NCBI RefSeq assembly: GCF_003751225.1
Contig: NZ_RJKE01000001.1
Coordinates: 1,612,001 to 1,676,000, forward strand
Source: Actinocorallia herbida
GTDB lineage: Bacteria; Actinomycetota; Actinomycetes; Streptosporangiales; Streptosporangiaceae
DNA length: 64,000 nucleotides
Reading direction: 5' to 3'
Position numbers and translations under genes: made by a program. Position 1 is the first letter of the stretch, and each line of letters begins with the position of its first letter. Under the pieces are notes generated by a model that saw nothing but the letters and a program-made list of their open reading frames with translations, had not been told where the DNA came from and did not search any database. Positions 43,937-60,539 of the stretch are shown piece by piece.

Positions 43937-44014
43937 TAAGGATTACCACCGAGGAGCCTTCATCGGGCACCCTGGACCCGCAAGGGACCGGTTCGAACAG
44001 AGAATGGAAGACCG

Positions 44015-45277
44015 TTGACCGACATCGTGGACGAGCTGCAGTGGCGAGGCCTCCTGGCCCAGACCACCGACCTCGAGGAGCTGCGCCAAGCCCTCTCGGC
44101 CGGGCCCGTCACGTATTACTGCGGCTTCGACCCCACGGCGCCGAGCCTGCACGTCGGCAACCTCGTCCAGTTGCTCACCATGCGCAGGATCCAGGACGCG
44201 GGCCACAAGCCGCTCGCGCTCGTCGGCGGGGCCACCGGCCTCATCGGCGACCCCAGCGGGCGCTCGGCGGAGCGGCAGCTCAACTCCCAGGACGTCGTCG
44301 CGGGCTGGGTCGAGCGGATCAAGGGCCAGGTGTCGCGGTTCCTGTCCTTCGAGGGCGAGAACGGCGCGCGGATGGTCAACAACCTCGACTGGACCGGCGG
44401 CATGACCGTGATCGACTTCCTGCGGGACGTCGGCAAGCACTTCCCGGTGAACAAGATGCTCGCGAGAGAGGTCGTCGCCTCCCGGCTGGAGAGCGGACTG
44501 TCCTACACCGAGTTCTCCTACCAGCTCCTGCAGAGCATGGACTTCCTGGAGCTGCACCGGCGCTACGGCTGCGTCCTGCAGAGCGGAGGCAGCGACCAGT
44601 GGGGGAATCTCACGGCGGGCGCGGATCTCATCCGCAGGTCGACCGGGCACCATGTGCACGCGATCTCCACCCCGCTGCTGACCAAGCCGGACGGCACCAA
44701 GTACGGCAAGACCGCCGGCGGGGCCATCTGGCTCGACCCCGAGCTGACGTCCCCGTACGCGTTCTTCCAGTACTGGGTGAACGTCGAGGACGGCGAGGTG
44801 GGCAAGCTGCTGCGCACGTTCAGCTTCCGCTCCCGTGCGGAGATCGAGGAGCTGGAGAAGCAGTCCGCGGACAGGCCGGCCGCCCGGATCGGGCAGCGCG
44901 CCCTGGCCGAGGAGCTGACGACCCTGGTGCACGGCGCGGAGGAGACCGCGAAGGTCATCGCCGCGTCGGCGGCCCTGTTCGGGCAGGGCGGGCTCGAAGA
45001 GCTGGATGAGGCGACCCTCACGGCGGCCCTGGCCGAGACGCCGAAGGCCGAGGTGCCGGCGGGAGAGCTGCCTTCGGTGGCGGACCTCCTCGTCGCCTCG
45101 GGGCTCTGCGCGAGCAAGTCCGAGGCCCGGCGTGCGATCAAGCAGGGCGGGGCGTACCTGAACAACGTGAAGGTGGCGGGCGAGGAGGCGGTCCCCGAGA
45201 CCGCGGATCTGCTGCACGGCAGGTTCCTCGTGCTGCGCCGCGGCAAGCGCACGCTCGGCAGCGTCATCGTGGGCTGA
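44015..45277 (+). CDS. tyrS: Tyrosine-tRNA ligase
   Basis: 420 residues from a TTG with GGAAG upstream. Class I synthetase, bacterial TyrRS type: YYCGFDPTAPSLHVGNLVQLLTM (HVGN as the HIGH motif), the GGATGLIGDPSGRSAERQL segment, GGSDQWGNLTAGADLI and the KMSKS-like KYGKT, then a C-terminal S4 domain (about 350-415) for tRNA. A strong terminator follows at 45304. Confidence 0.98.
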   Translation: MTDIVDELQWRGLLAQTTDLEELRQALSAGPVTYYCGFDPTAPSLHVGNLVQLLTMRRIQDAGHKPLALVGGATGLIGDPSGRSAERQLNSQDVVAGWVERIKGQVSRFLSFEGENGARMVNNLDWTGGMTVIDFLRDVGKHFPVNKMLAREVVASRLESGLSYTEFSYQLLQSMDFLELHRRYGCVLQSGGSDQWGNLTAGADLIRRSTGHHVHAISTPLLTKPDGTKYGKTAGGAIWLDPELTSPYAFFQYWVNVEDGEVGKLLRTFSFRSRAEIEELEKQSADRPAARIGQRALAEELTTLVHGAEETAKVIAASAALFGQGGLEELDEATLTAALAETPKAEVPAGELPSVADLLVASGLCASKSEARRAIKQGGAYLNNVKVAGEEAVPETADLLHGRFLVLRRGKRTLGSVIVG

Positions 45278-45303
45278 CCTGCGATTTCGCCAGATCTGTA
45301 CGA

Positions 45304-45353
45304 CATGGGAAAGGCCCGTACCGCACATCCGTGAGGTACGGGCCTTTCCCATG
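45304..45353 (+). terminator. Hairpin terminator after tyrS
   Basis: 19-bp perfect stem (45304-45322 with 45335-45353) and a 12-nt loop. Confidence 0.9.
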
Positions 45354-45471
45354 CTTGCGTCAAGGAATGGGAGATGCCGGTCACATCCGGTTTGTACGGG
45401 AGGCGTCTCGGGCAGGTCGACGCGTACGAACACGCACATGAGCAGGCGTTTCGCCCGGATGTAACGTCGAT

Positions 45472-45500
45472 TTGACGTTGTCGAGGGCTCGCCGTAATGT
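45472..45500 (+). promoter_or_regulatory. rRNA operon promoter
   Basis: TTGACG (45472-45477), 17-nt spacer, TAATGT (45495-45500), about 345 nt before the 16S gene. A second -10-like TAAGCT lies at 45609-45614. Confidence 0.7.
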
Positions 45501-45845
45501 TCTACCTGCCCCGAGGGGAGCGGGACGCGAAAGCGGCCGGCCCCGGGGACGAAACCTCTCGAACTTCACGGTTCACCCGGAGACGAACGAAGCACTCCGA
45601 GGGCCTGCTAAGCTAGAGAAACCGCCGAGAAAGAAGCCCGAAAGGGTGAACGTCGGAGCGGGTCCGTTTCTTGAGAACTCAACAGCGTGCTAAAAGTCAG
45701 TGCCAAATTAGGCCAGGACTTCGGTTCTGGTCATCCTCGTCTGAGGATTTCTTTGAGGCAATCGACAAGGTCAGCCAAGACCTTGTTCTTGCCAGTTTCA
45801 ACACCACAAGGTTTGGCTCCTGCTTCGGTGGGGGTCGTTTTGACC
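45501..45845 (+). ncRNA. rRNA operon leader
   Basis: Untranslated leader. It contains a boxA-like antitermination segment TTTCTTGAGAACTC (near 45667-45680) and hairpins such as CAAGGTC/GACCTTG (45768-45787) expected for RNase III processing of the 16S precursor. No gene. Confidence 0.7.
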
Positions 45846-50868
<5,023 letters not shown>

Positions 50869-50999
50869 ACAACACATCCATGCTGCAAGACGTAACATGT
50901 GTGCTCGCGTCCCTGTGCGGTTCCCGGAAAACAGCCGGCCGAACCGCAACACAAATAAGAGAATACTTTCGCTGACCGTTTGTGTCCGCGAGCTGAGGC

Positions 51000-51117
51000 T
51001 TGCGGCGGTTATGGCGGAGGGGAAACACCCGGTCCCATCTCGAACCCGGAAGTTAAGCCCTCCAGCGCCGATGGTACTGCACGGGAGACTGTGTGGGAGA
51101 GTAGGACACCGCCGCAA
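51000..51117 (+). rRNA. rrf: 5S ribosomal RNA
   Basis: 118 nt closed by TTGCGGCGGT (51000-51009) pairing with ACCGCCGCAA (51108-51117). It contains CCCATCTCGAACCCGGAAGTTAAG and ends GAGAGTAGGACACCGC, the usual 5S pattern. Confidence 0.95.
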
Positions 51118-51127
51118 TTGTTGTGAG

Positions 51128-51160
51128 GAAAGGCCCCGAACCACAGGTTCGGGGCCTTTC
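51128..51160 (+). terminator. rRNA operon terminator
   Basis: 15-bp perfect stem (51128-51142 with 51146-51160), loop ACA, followed by CGCATTTTC. Confidence 0.9.
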
Positions 51161-51265
51161 CGCATTTTCGGAGCCGGCCCCTTCCGGCCCCGTCGGTCTC
51201 CATCCGGGTGTCGGAGCGGGCGCTTGCTGAATCGCCGCTCGGCCGAGCCGGGGCAGAATACGTGT

Positions 51266-52021
51266 ATGCGCCTGACGGTTCTGGGAAGTGCGACGCCTTA
51301 TCCCACGGCGGAGAATCCGTGCTCGGGGTATCTGGTGGAAGGCGGAGGCGTCCGGGTGTGGGTGGACGCCGGGACGGGGACGTTGGGGGCGTTGCAGCGG
51401 CAGGCGCGGTTGGACGAGGTCGATGCGGTGTGGGTGTCCCATCTGCACGCCGATCATTGTGCGGATCTGCTGACCGCCTACTACGGGCTGCTCTATGCCG
51501 ATGTGCGGTTGGCGGCGCCGGTTCCGTTGTTCGGGCCGCCGGGGGTCGCCGACCGGTTGGCCGGTTTTCTTACGAACGGGCCGGTGCGAAGTCCCGTCGA
51601 GCGGGCCTTCGCCGTCACGGAGCTGGTGGACGGGCATCGGGTGGAGCTCGGCGGGCTGACGCTGGGGAGCGGGACGGTCGAGCACGGGATGCCGGCGTTC
51701 GCGCTGCGGGTCGAGGAGGCGGGCCGGAGCCTGGTCTATTCGGGGGACTCCGCGCCGTGCGCGGCGCTGTCGCGGTTCGCCGCGGGCTGCGACCTGCTGC
51801 TCTGCGAGGCGGACAGCGCGCGCCCTCCCGCCGAGGGGGAGCGTGCGGTGCACCACACCCCGGAGGAAGCGGGTGAGACCGCTCACGCGGCGGGGGCGGG
51901 TCGGCTGGTCGTCACGCATGTGAGCCGGTTCGTCGATCCTGAGGACGCCGTGGTGCGGGCGGCCGGCCGTTTCGAAGGCCCGGTGGCCTATGCGGCGCCG
52001 GGGACGGTGTTCGACGTCTGA
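51266..52021 (+). CDS. MBL-fold metallo-hydrolase (RNase Z-like subgroup)
   Basis: 251 residues. N-terminal MRLTVLGSATPYPTAENPCSGYLVE, zinc motif VSHLHADHCADLLTAYYGL (about 59-76), a GTVEHGMPAFALRV histidine motif, SGDSAPCAAL with metal Asp, and LVVTHVSRF near the end. The order fits the RNase Z/ElaC-like branch, though an exosite is absent, so tRNA processing is not implied. A CAGAAT -10-like hexamer lies only a few nt before the ATG, suggesting a leaderless mRNA. Located just after the rRNA terminator. Confidence 0.85.
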   Translation: MRLTVLGSATPYPTAENPCSGYLVEGGGVRVWVDAGTGTLGALQRQARLDEVDAVWVSHLHADHCADLLTAYYGLLYADVRLAAPVPLFGPPGVADRLAGFLTNGPVRSPVERAFAVTELVDGHRVELGGLTLGSGTVEHGMPAFALRVEEAGRSLVYSGDSAPCAALSRFAAGCDLLLCEADSARPPAEGERAVHHTPEEAGETAHAAGAGRLVVTHVSRFVDPEDAVVRAAGRFEGPVAYAAPGTVFDV

Positions 52022-52287
52022 GGGGCCTGTGGCGGCCCCAGGCGGTGCGGGAGGGCCGCATCGACCTGTGCGGTGAGCCGATGACGGATGATCATTATTG
52101 AGAAATGAGGTGAGGTGGCGGCAAATAGCCGGATAAGGGGGAGTTGCTGGGGGCGGATAAAGATCGCGAAAAAGGAGGAGGAAGGCGCTCCGATGGGGCG
52201 GACTTTGACACGGGTTTGCCTTGGTGCGGGTTTCGGGGTGGGGCGTTCGGCGTCTGGGGCGTGTCGTGTTCCGTCTACCATGTAGTG

Positions 52288-55104
<2,817 letters not shown>

Positions 55105-55109
55105 CCCCG

Positions 55110-55139
55110 AGAAGCCCGGCGCTCCCGCGCCGGGCTTCT
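55110..55139 (+). terminator. Hairpin terminator after the repeat protein
   Basis: 13-bp perfect stem (55110-55122 with 55127-55139), loop TCCC. Confidence 0.85.
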
Positions 55140-55857
55140 TCACTCCCACCCGCGAAGCCCCCCGAACCCCCAGGAACAACCCCGCTCCACCACAACCGGC
55201 GAGAAGCCCGGTGGGGGTGATCCCGACGGCCACAGGTGCTTCCGACCCGGAGAACGCGCGAAGAAGGCGCACTCCCGCGGTCCGGGGTGCCCGGACCGCG
55301 CCCGCGAGACGCAGTCCCCCGACGACCCGGGCCCGGACCCGTCCGGGCGCGGGGTCCGCGAGGCCGTCGAAATCCCCGTCGACCCCACAGCCCCCGCCTT
55401 CTCCGAGTCCGGGCGCGACGAGAAGCACGGAACGGGCCCGCCCCGGCACTCCTGGGCCTGCGCGAAGCGGCACGGGCACCGCCGGGACGACCTGCTCACC
55501 CGGGCGAGCGATCCTCCCGTGACCAAGAGGCCCCGCCCGCCCCCAACGGCCCGTACCCCTTCGCCGAGAGCGAGGGCTCCAGCCCCGGGACATGCGGCCC
55601 GGCACGCACAAGGCTCGCACGGCACCACCGCGCGGGGACTACGTGCCCACCAATGCGAGCAGCCCGGCCCCCTCGAAATCCTGCCCAGGCCGCAACGGCC
55701 CGGCCCCACCTCTTCCGAGACGCGAATACGGGAACGGTAGGCGGCGCAGGACAAGCGCGCTCCCGGTACCGCTCGGAACGCGCGAAGCACCCGTGGGAGT
55801 GGACTCTCCGCCCAGGACGACGCACAGGCGAACGACCGCCCCCCATGAGGACGACCC

Positions 55858-56400
55858 GGACGCCACCCGGGAACCCCGCTCCACCCGCAACGGGCGAACG
55901 GCCGTTCGTCCGGATACGGGCCCGGCGGGACGTCGCGGGCGCGGCTCGAACCGACACGCTCATAGGAGCGGTCGCTCGACCCGAGGGACGGAGGGCTCAC
56001 CTCGTACAGGCGGCTCGGACGCCACCGGGGAAGCCCGCTCCGGTCGCAATGGGCGAACGACCGTTCGTCCGGATGCGGGGCCGGCGCTCGGCGGGACGTC
56101 GCGGGCGTGGCTCGCACCACCGACACGCTCGTAGGGGCGGTCGCTCGACCCGAGGGACGGAGGGCTCACCTCGTACAGGGGGCCCGGACGCCACGCAGGA
56201 AGCCTGTTCCGGTCGCAACGGGCGGAACGACCGTTCGTTGGGATACGGGCCCGGTGCGCGGCAAAGTGACGCGGGTGCGGCTCGCGCCAACGACACGCTC
56301 GTGGCAGCGGGCGCTCGAGCCGAGGGAGTGCTCGGCGGGACGGAGGGTCCGCCCATGCGGACGGGCCCTGGCGTCACCGCGAATCCTGCTCCGCGGGCGA
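55858..56400. repeat. Imperfect tandem repeats of about 159-184 bp
   Basis: Corresponding positions (GGACGCCAC or variant) occur at 55858, 56017, 56186 and 56370, so the periods are 159, 169 and 184 bp. Shared blocks include CGACACGCTC, GGACGGAGGG and CCGAGGGA. The first two units are nearly identical in their second half (ending CTCACCTCGTACAGG). The fourth is partial. Confidence 0.75.
55895..56237. promoter_or_regulatory. Palindromes CGAAC-N4-GTTCG in each repeat unit
   Basis: CGAACGGCCGTTCG at 55895-55908, CGAACGACCGTTCG at 56054-56067 and GGAACGACCGTTCG at 56224-56237. The core CGAAC-N4-GTTCG is the inner part of the actinobacterial LexA box (TCGAAC-N4-GTTCGA), but the outer T and A are missing. 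May be binding sites or mere repeat content. Confidence 0.35.
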
Positions 56401-56688
56401 CGGACCGGGTGCGTTCCGTCCAGGCGTGGGAGCGGGCCGGGGCCTGCGGAGCGGAGCGGGGCTCGTGCGACGCGGGGACCGGGCGCGCTTCTCGGGTGCC
56501 GAGTCGCAGGTAGGGCGTGCTCGGGTGGGAGGGGCCGAGGGGTCCTGTGGGTTTGTGGCGGGTTGTGGTCAGGGGTGGGGGTTGACCGGGCGGGGAGTTG
56601 GGGTGATGTTCATGGGGCCGTTGTGGTTTGCGGTGGATTGTCGATGGTCGGGTGTGCGGGGTTACTTCGAGGAGTGGAGGCGGTTCTG

Positions 56689-57858
56689 ATGGGCGGGATC
56701 GGGCGGCGCGGGTTTCTGCGCGGGGCGGTGGTCGGGGGCGGGGCCGTCGCGGTCAGCGGGGGATTGTGGCAGGCGGCGGCGGGGGCGGTGCCCGCGCAGC
56801 CGGGGGCCGGGCCGTACGGGGGGCCGGCGGGCGCGGACGCGAACGGGGTGCGGTTGCCCGCCGGGTTCACGAGCCGGGTGGTGGCCCGGTCGATGCAGGC
56901 GGTGGGGGGCACGGGGTACGTGTGGCACGCGGCGCCGGACGGCGGGGCGTGCTTCCCGGACGGGGAGGGCTGGATCTACGTCAGCAACTCCGAGGTGCCG
57001 GTCGTCGGCGGCGCGTCCGCGGTGAGGTTCGCCGCGGACGGGTCCATCACGGGCGCGTACCGGATCCTGAACCTGACCCAGGTCAACTGCGCGGGCGGCG
57101 CGACGCCCTGGGGGACCTGGCTGTCGTGTGAGGAGTACGACCTCGGGATGGTCTACGAGACCGACCCGAAGGGGGTGAACGCGGCGAAGTCGCGGCCCGC
57201 GATGGGGAGGTTCAAGCACGAGGCGGCGGCGGCCGATCCCGTCCGGAAGGTCGTCTACCTGACGGAGGACCAGACCGACGGCTGCTTCTACCGCTTCCTT
57301 CCGACGACCTGGGGGGACCTGTCCAAGGGCACCCTCGAGGTCCTGGTCGGCACCGGTCCCGGCCCCGTCACGTGGCAGAAGGTGCCGAACCCGCAGCTGT
57401 GGCTGACGCCGACCCGGAACCAGGTGGCCGGCGCGCTGCGGTTCACCGGCGGCGAGGGCTGCCACTACGCCGGAGACGTCTGCTACTTCACCACCAAGGG
57501 CGACAACCGTGTCTGGGCTTACGACGCGGCTACGTCGGTGCTGGAGATCGCCTACGACGACGACCTGGTCACGACGGGCACCGCGCCCCTCACCGGCGTC
57601 GACAACATCACCGGGACGTCCGGCGGCGACCTGTACGTCGCCGAGGACGGCGGCGACCTCCAGATCAACGTGATCACCCGCGAGGGCGTCGTCACGCCGT
57701 TCCTCCAGCTGGAGGGGCACACGGGCTCGGAGATCACCGGCCCGGCGTTCTCCCCGGACGGGTCGCGCCTGTACTTCTCGTCCCAGCGCGGCACGACCGG
57801 GGTCGTCCTCGGCACGGGCGGCGTGACGTTCGAGGTGACGGGGCCGTTCAGGAGCTGA
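56689..57858 (+). CDS. PhoX/DUF839-family protein, Tat-exported (paralogue)
   Basis: 389 residues from the ATG at 56689, GGAGTGGAGG upstream. Tat signal MGGIGRRGFLRGAVVGGGAV ends near AAAGAVPA. Same block order as the 4684-5832 protein: GWIYVSNSEV, NCAGGATPWGTWLSCEE, GRFKHEAAAADP, YLTEDQTDG, GEGCHY, TTKGDNRVWAY and LYVAEDGGD. Secreted Ca/Fe-binding phosphatase-like family; activity not shown. It overlaps the end of the convergent MBL gene by 11 nt. Confidence 0.86.
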   Translation: MGGIGRRGFLRGAVVGGGAVAVSGGLWQAAAGAVPAQPGAGPYGGPAGADANGVRLPAGFTSRVVARSMQAVGGTGYVWHAAPDGGACFPDGEGWIYVSNSEVPVVGGASAVRFAADGSITGAYRILNLTQVNCAGGATPWGTWLSCEEYDLGMVYETDPKGVNAAKSRPAMGRFKHEAAAADPVRKVVYLTEDQTDGCFYRFLPTTWGDLSKGTLEVLVGTGPGPVTWQKVPNPQLWLTPTRNQVAGALRFTGGEGCHYAGDVCYFTTKGDNRVWAYDAATSVLEIAYDDDLVTTGTAPLTGVDNITGTSGGDLYVAEDGGDLQINVITREGVVTPFLQLEGHTGSEITGPAFSPDGSRLYFSSQRGTTGVVLGTGGVTFEVTGPFRS

Positions 57859-58765
57859 GCGAGTGCATGATCCCGGCGACGTTCGAGCGGACGTCGTTGA
57901 GGACCGCGTGCTTCTCGCGCAGGGCGGGGTCGTCGAGCGCCTTGTAGCGCCCGGCGGTGCGTTCGACGACCATCGCGACGGCGTGGTCGAGATCGAGGTC
58001 GGCGTCCTTGGCCAGCCGCACGGTCTCGACCCAGAGCCGGAGTTCCTCCTCGGACCTGTCGAGGGTGAGGGGGACGTCCGTCACGGGCCCGTAGTGGGCG
58101 AACAGCAGGCGGGTCGGCTGGAGGGCGCGGAAGCGGCCGAGGGAGGCGAGCGCGGTGTCGAGGTCGAAGTCCGGCGGCGGGGTGGCGGGCCTGATCTCGG
58201 CGGTCTCGGGGATGTAGATGCCCGCCGCGTCGCCGACGTAGAGGTCGCCGGTGAGGGAGTCCAATAGGCCGACGTGGTGCTTCGCGTGGCCCGGTGAGTA
58301 GTGGCTCTCCAGGCGCCGCCCTCCGCCGAGGTCCACGACGCCCGTCTCGTCGACGGTCCTTATCCGGGACGCCTCCGTCGGCTTGAGGCCGCCGAAGAGC
58401 CGGTCGAAGGCTTCGCCGAACACCATGCGGGCGCTCCGGACGAGCCGTTCGGGGGAGGCGAGGTGGCGGGCGCCCTTCTCGTGCACGACGACCTCGGCCT
58501 GCGGGTACATCTCGGCGATGTCCCCTACGCCGCCCGCGTGGTCGAGGTGGATGTGGGTGACGACGACGGAGGCGAGGTCGGCCGCGGCGACGCCGAGCGC
58601 GTCGAGCGCGTCCCGGACGACCGGGGCGGACCCCGACGTGCCGGGCTCGATGAGGCAGGGCCGGTCGCCGAGGACGAGGTACCCGGCGGTGATCCCGGTG
58701 TGCCCGGCCATCTGGGTGTCGATCTCGTAGACGTCGTTCCCGAGCGGGGTGATCAGGTTGGCCAT
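57848..58765 (-). CDS. MBL-fold metallo-hydrolase
   Basis: 305 residues from the ATG at 58765 (start MANLITPLGNDVYEIDTQM). An upstream ATG at 58819 is less likely. Zinc motifs: SVVVTHIHLDHAGGVGDI (about 65-80), ESHYSPGHAKHHVG with metal His, LYVGDAAGIY with metal Asp, and FAHYGPV as the last His. Class B glyoxalase II/beta-lactamase-like hydrolase of unknown substrate. SD weak; TACCGT shortly before the ATG suggests a leaderless start. Convergent 11-nt overlap with the PhoX paralogue. Confidence 0.88.
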   Translation of the reverse strand: MANLITPLGNDVYEIDTQMAGHTGITAGYLVLGDRPCLIEPGTSGSAPVVRDALDALGVAAADLASVVVTHIHLDHAGGVGDIAEMYPQAEVVVHEKGARHLASPERLVRSARMVFGEAFDRLFGGLKPTEASRIRTVDETGVVDLGGGRRLESHYSPGHAKHHVGLLDSLTGDLYVGDAAGIYIPETAEIRPATPPPDFDLDTALASLGRFRALQPTRLLFAHYGPVTDVPLTLDRSEEELRLWVETVRLAKDADLDLDHAVAMVVERTAGRYKALDDPALREKHAVLNDVRSNVAGIMHSLSS

Positions 58766-58815
58766 GGCCCACGGTAACCCGGCGAGCCTGTGATCTACAA
58801 TGTAAAGGCACGCCC

Positions 58816-60063
58816 TCACCCCGCCTCGGCGGGGGAGCCCAGGAGGCGCATCACCAGGCCCGTGCGCGGCTTCGGCCCGAACGAGGTCGACTTGCGCGGC
58901 ACCCGCTCGCCCCCCGCGGCCAGCGCCATCACCGCGGGCACGGTCAGCGGCTTCAGGACGACCGCGGTCCCGCCGAGCTGCGCGGCCCTGGCGACGGCGT
59001 GCGCGGCGTCGTCGTGCACGACCTGGACGGTGTGCTCGTCGGGGGCGATCTTCCAGAGCCCGCGGATGAGCAGGCCGTCGAGGACCGCCGTGTTCAGGGC
59101 CTTCCAGCGCGCCGAGTGCCCGGCGGGGAACGCCTCCGCCAACCGGACGGGGTCCGGGTCGGTCAGCAGCCAGAACCGGTCGGCGCCGGCCAGCAGGAGG
59201 CCGTCAGCGGCCCGCTCCAGCGCCACGAGCGCCTCGCGGAGGTCTCCGCCCGCCTCGGCGACGGTGAAGGCCGCACGGGCCGTCTCGGCGGCCTCCAGGG
59301 GGTCGAGCCCCGGCAGGACCCGGTGGATCGCGCCGAGCCGGGGCGGGTAGCGCAGGGAGTCCACCAGCAGGGCGAGCCCGAAGTCCCACGGCCCGGCGCC
59401 CTCGCGGCGCTCCTGGTAGGCCCGGTAGGCGGCGTACCTGTGGTGGCCGTCGGCGATGAGCGCGCGGCGGTCGCGCAGGTCCGCCGCGACCCGCGCGGTG
59501 TCCTCCAGCCGCCACAGCCGGTACCGCGTCCCCGACGGGGAGACGATGTCCAGGACGGGCTCGGCGGTGTCCGCGGTCTCGTCGACGGCCTCACTGGCGG
59601 GCCCGCCCCCCTCGTAGGTGAGGAGGATCGGCTCCAGGTGGGCCCGGGTGGCCTCCATGAGCGCGAGCCTGTCCTGGACGGGGCCCGGATAGACGTCCTC
59701 GTGCGGCAGGATCACGCCCTCGGACTCGTCCCGCAGCCCGACCGCGCCGATGAGGCCGCGTTGCAGCTCACCGTCGCCGTCGCGTTCGTAGACGTACAGG
59801 GCGGGCGAAGGGTCGACCGACAGGACGCCCGTCGAAAGCCACTCCGCGAGGAGGCGTTCCGCGCCCGCGTAGTCCCCGTCGGGAAGCGTGAGCCGGACGA
59901 TGTTCCGCGAGTCGGCGGCCCGGAGCCGGGAGAGCTCCTCGTCGTCGATGAGGTCGTACGGTGGACAGGTGACGGCCGCAAGGCTCCCGCCCTCGGGCGG
60001 GGTGTACCGCACACCGTGGATCGGGGCCAGGACGAGGCCCTGGCGAAGGTCGAATCCGTCCAT
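58816..60063 (-). CDS. DUF1015-family protein
   Basis: 415 residues from the ATG at 60063 (MDGFDLRQGLVLAPIHGVRY). The family signature CPPYDLIDDEELSRLRAADSRNIVRL and LIADGHHRYAAYRAYQ are both present. Members are phosphoserine/threonine-kinase-like or nucleotide-binding proteins of unclear role; a HAD phosphatase neighbour is common. No SD; TACCAT 8 nt upstream suggests leaderless mRNA. Divergent from the TPR gene at 60107. Confidence 0.88.
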   Translation of the reverse strand: MDGFDLRQGLVLAPIHGVRYTPPEGGSLAAVTCPPYDLIDDEELSRLRAADSRNIVRLTLPDGDYAGAERLLAEWLSTGVLSVDPSPALYVYERDGDGELQRGLIGAVGLRDESEGVILPHEDVYPGPVQDRLALMEATRAHLEPILLTYEGGGPASEAVDETADTAEPVLDIVSPSGTRYRLWRLEDTARVAADLRDRRALIADGHHRYAAYRAYQERREGAGPWDFGLALLVDSLRYPPRLGAIHRVLPGLDPLEAAETARAAFTVAEAGGDLREALVALERAADGLLLAGADRFWLLTDPDPVRLAEAFPAGHSARWKALNTAVLDGLLIRGLWKIAPDEHTVQVVHDDAAHAVARAAQLGGTAVVLKPLTVPAVMALAAGGERVPRKSTSFGPKPRTGLVMRLLGSPAEAG

Positions 60064-60106
60064 GCTGGGGCATGGTACGGAGAGACGCGTATCGGAGGTG
60101 CACACG

Positions 60107-60532
60107 TTGGTTCAAAGTTCAGGAGAGAACAGGGATTCCCGCCGGACGCAAGAGGGAGGCGGGGAGGACGTCTACGACCTGTACTCGCGGGGACTGAAGC
60201 TGCTCTCCTCGGGCAGCCCCGCCGCTGCGGTGCAGCTGCTCTCCCGTGCGGCGGAAGCCGAGCCGCAGTCTCCCAGCATCCGCGAAGCCCTGGGCCGGGC
60301 CCTGTTCGGCGCCCGGCACTACGAGGAGGCCGCCGACTGCTTCCGCTCGATCATCGAGGAGAATCCGGCGGAGGACTTCGCCCTCTTCGGCCTCGGCCTG
60401 TCGCTGAGCCGGATGGGCCTGTTCCACGCCGCGGCCGAGCATCTGGCGCTGGCCGTCGCCATGCGGCCGGAGAACAAGGACTACGCCTCAGCCCTGCGGC
60501 ATGTCCGCGCGACCCTCGACTCCCGGAGATGA
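60107..60532 (+). CDS. TPR-repeat protein
   Basis: 141 residues from a TTG with GGAGGT 7 nt upstream. After a polar N-terminus (about 1-25) two to three TPR units follow: DVYDLYSRGLKLLSSGSPAAAVQLLSRAAEAEP, PSIREALGRALFGARHYEEAADCFRSIIEENP and FALFGLGLSLSRMGLFHAAAEHLALAVAMRP. A protein-interaction module with no catalytic part. It is followed 7 nt later by the HAD phosphatase gene, so the two are likely co-expressed. Confidence 0.85.
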   Translation: MVQSSGENRDSRRTQEGGGEDVYDLYSRGLKLLSSGSPAAAVQLLSRAAEAEPQSPSIREALGRALFGARHYEEAADCFRSIIEENPAEDFALFGLGLSLSRMGLFHAAAEHLALAVAMRPENKDYASALRHVRATLDSRR

Positions 60533-60539
60533 CCCCCGC

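Larger units (their letters stand above)
55141..56688. other. Gene-poor region with decayed sequence
   Basis: 1548 bp. Open frames exist on both strands but are low-complexity, Arg/Pro/Gly rich, lack SD sites and change frame, so I call none of them genes. The right part (55858 onward) is tandem repeats. A TTGACC (56582-56587), 17-nt, GATGTT (56605-56610) pair near the right end may be the promoter of the PhoX paralogue. Confidence 0.6.

Noticed and set aside
55140-56126. Minus-strand frame of about 328 residues in the repeat region
   Set aside because: Arg/Ser/Pro-rich, no recognisable domain, no SD, and the repeats shift reading frame between units.
56600-56660. PHO-box-like GTTCATG and GTTGTGG motifs before the PhoX paralogue
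   Set aside because: The offset is 12 bp, not the 11 bp repeat of PHO boxes, and matches are poor.
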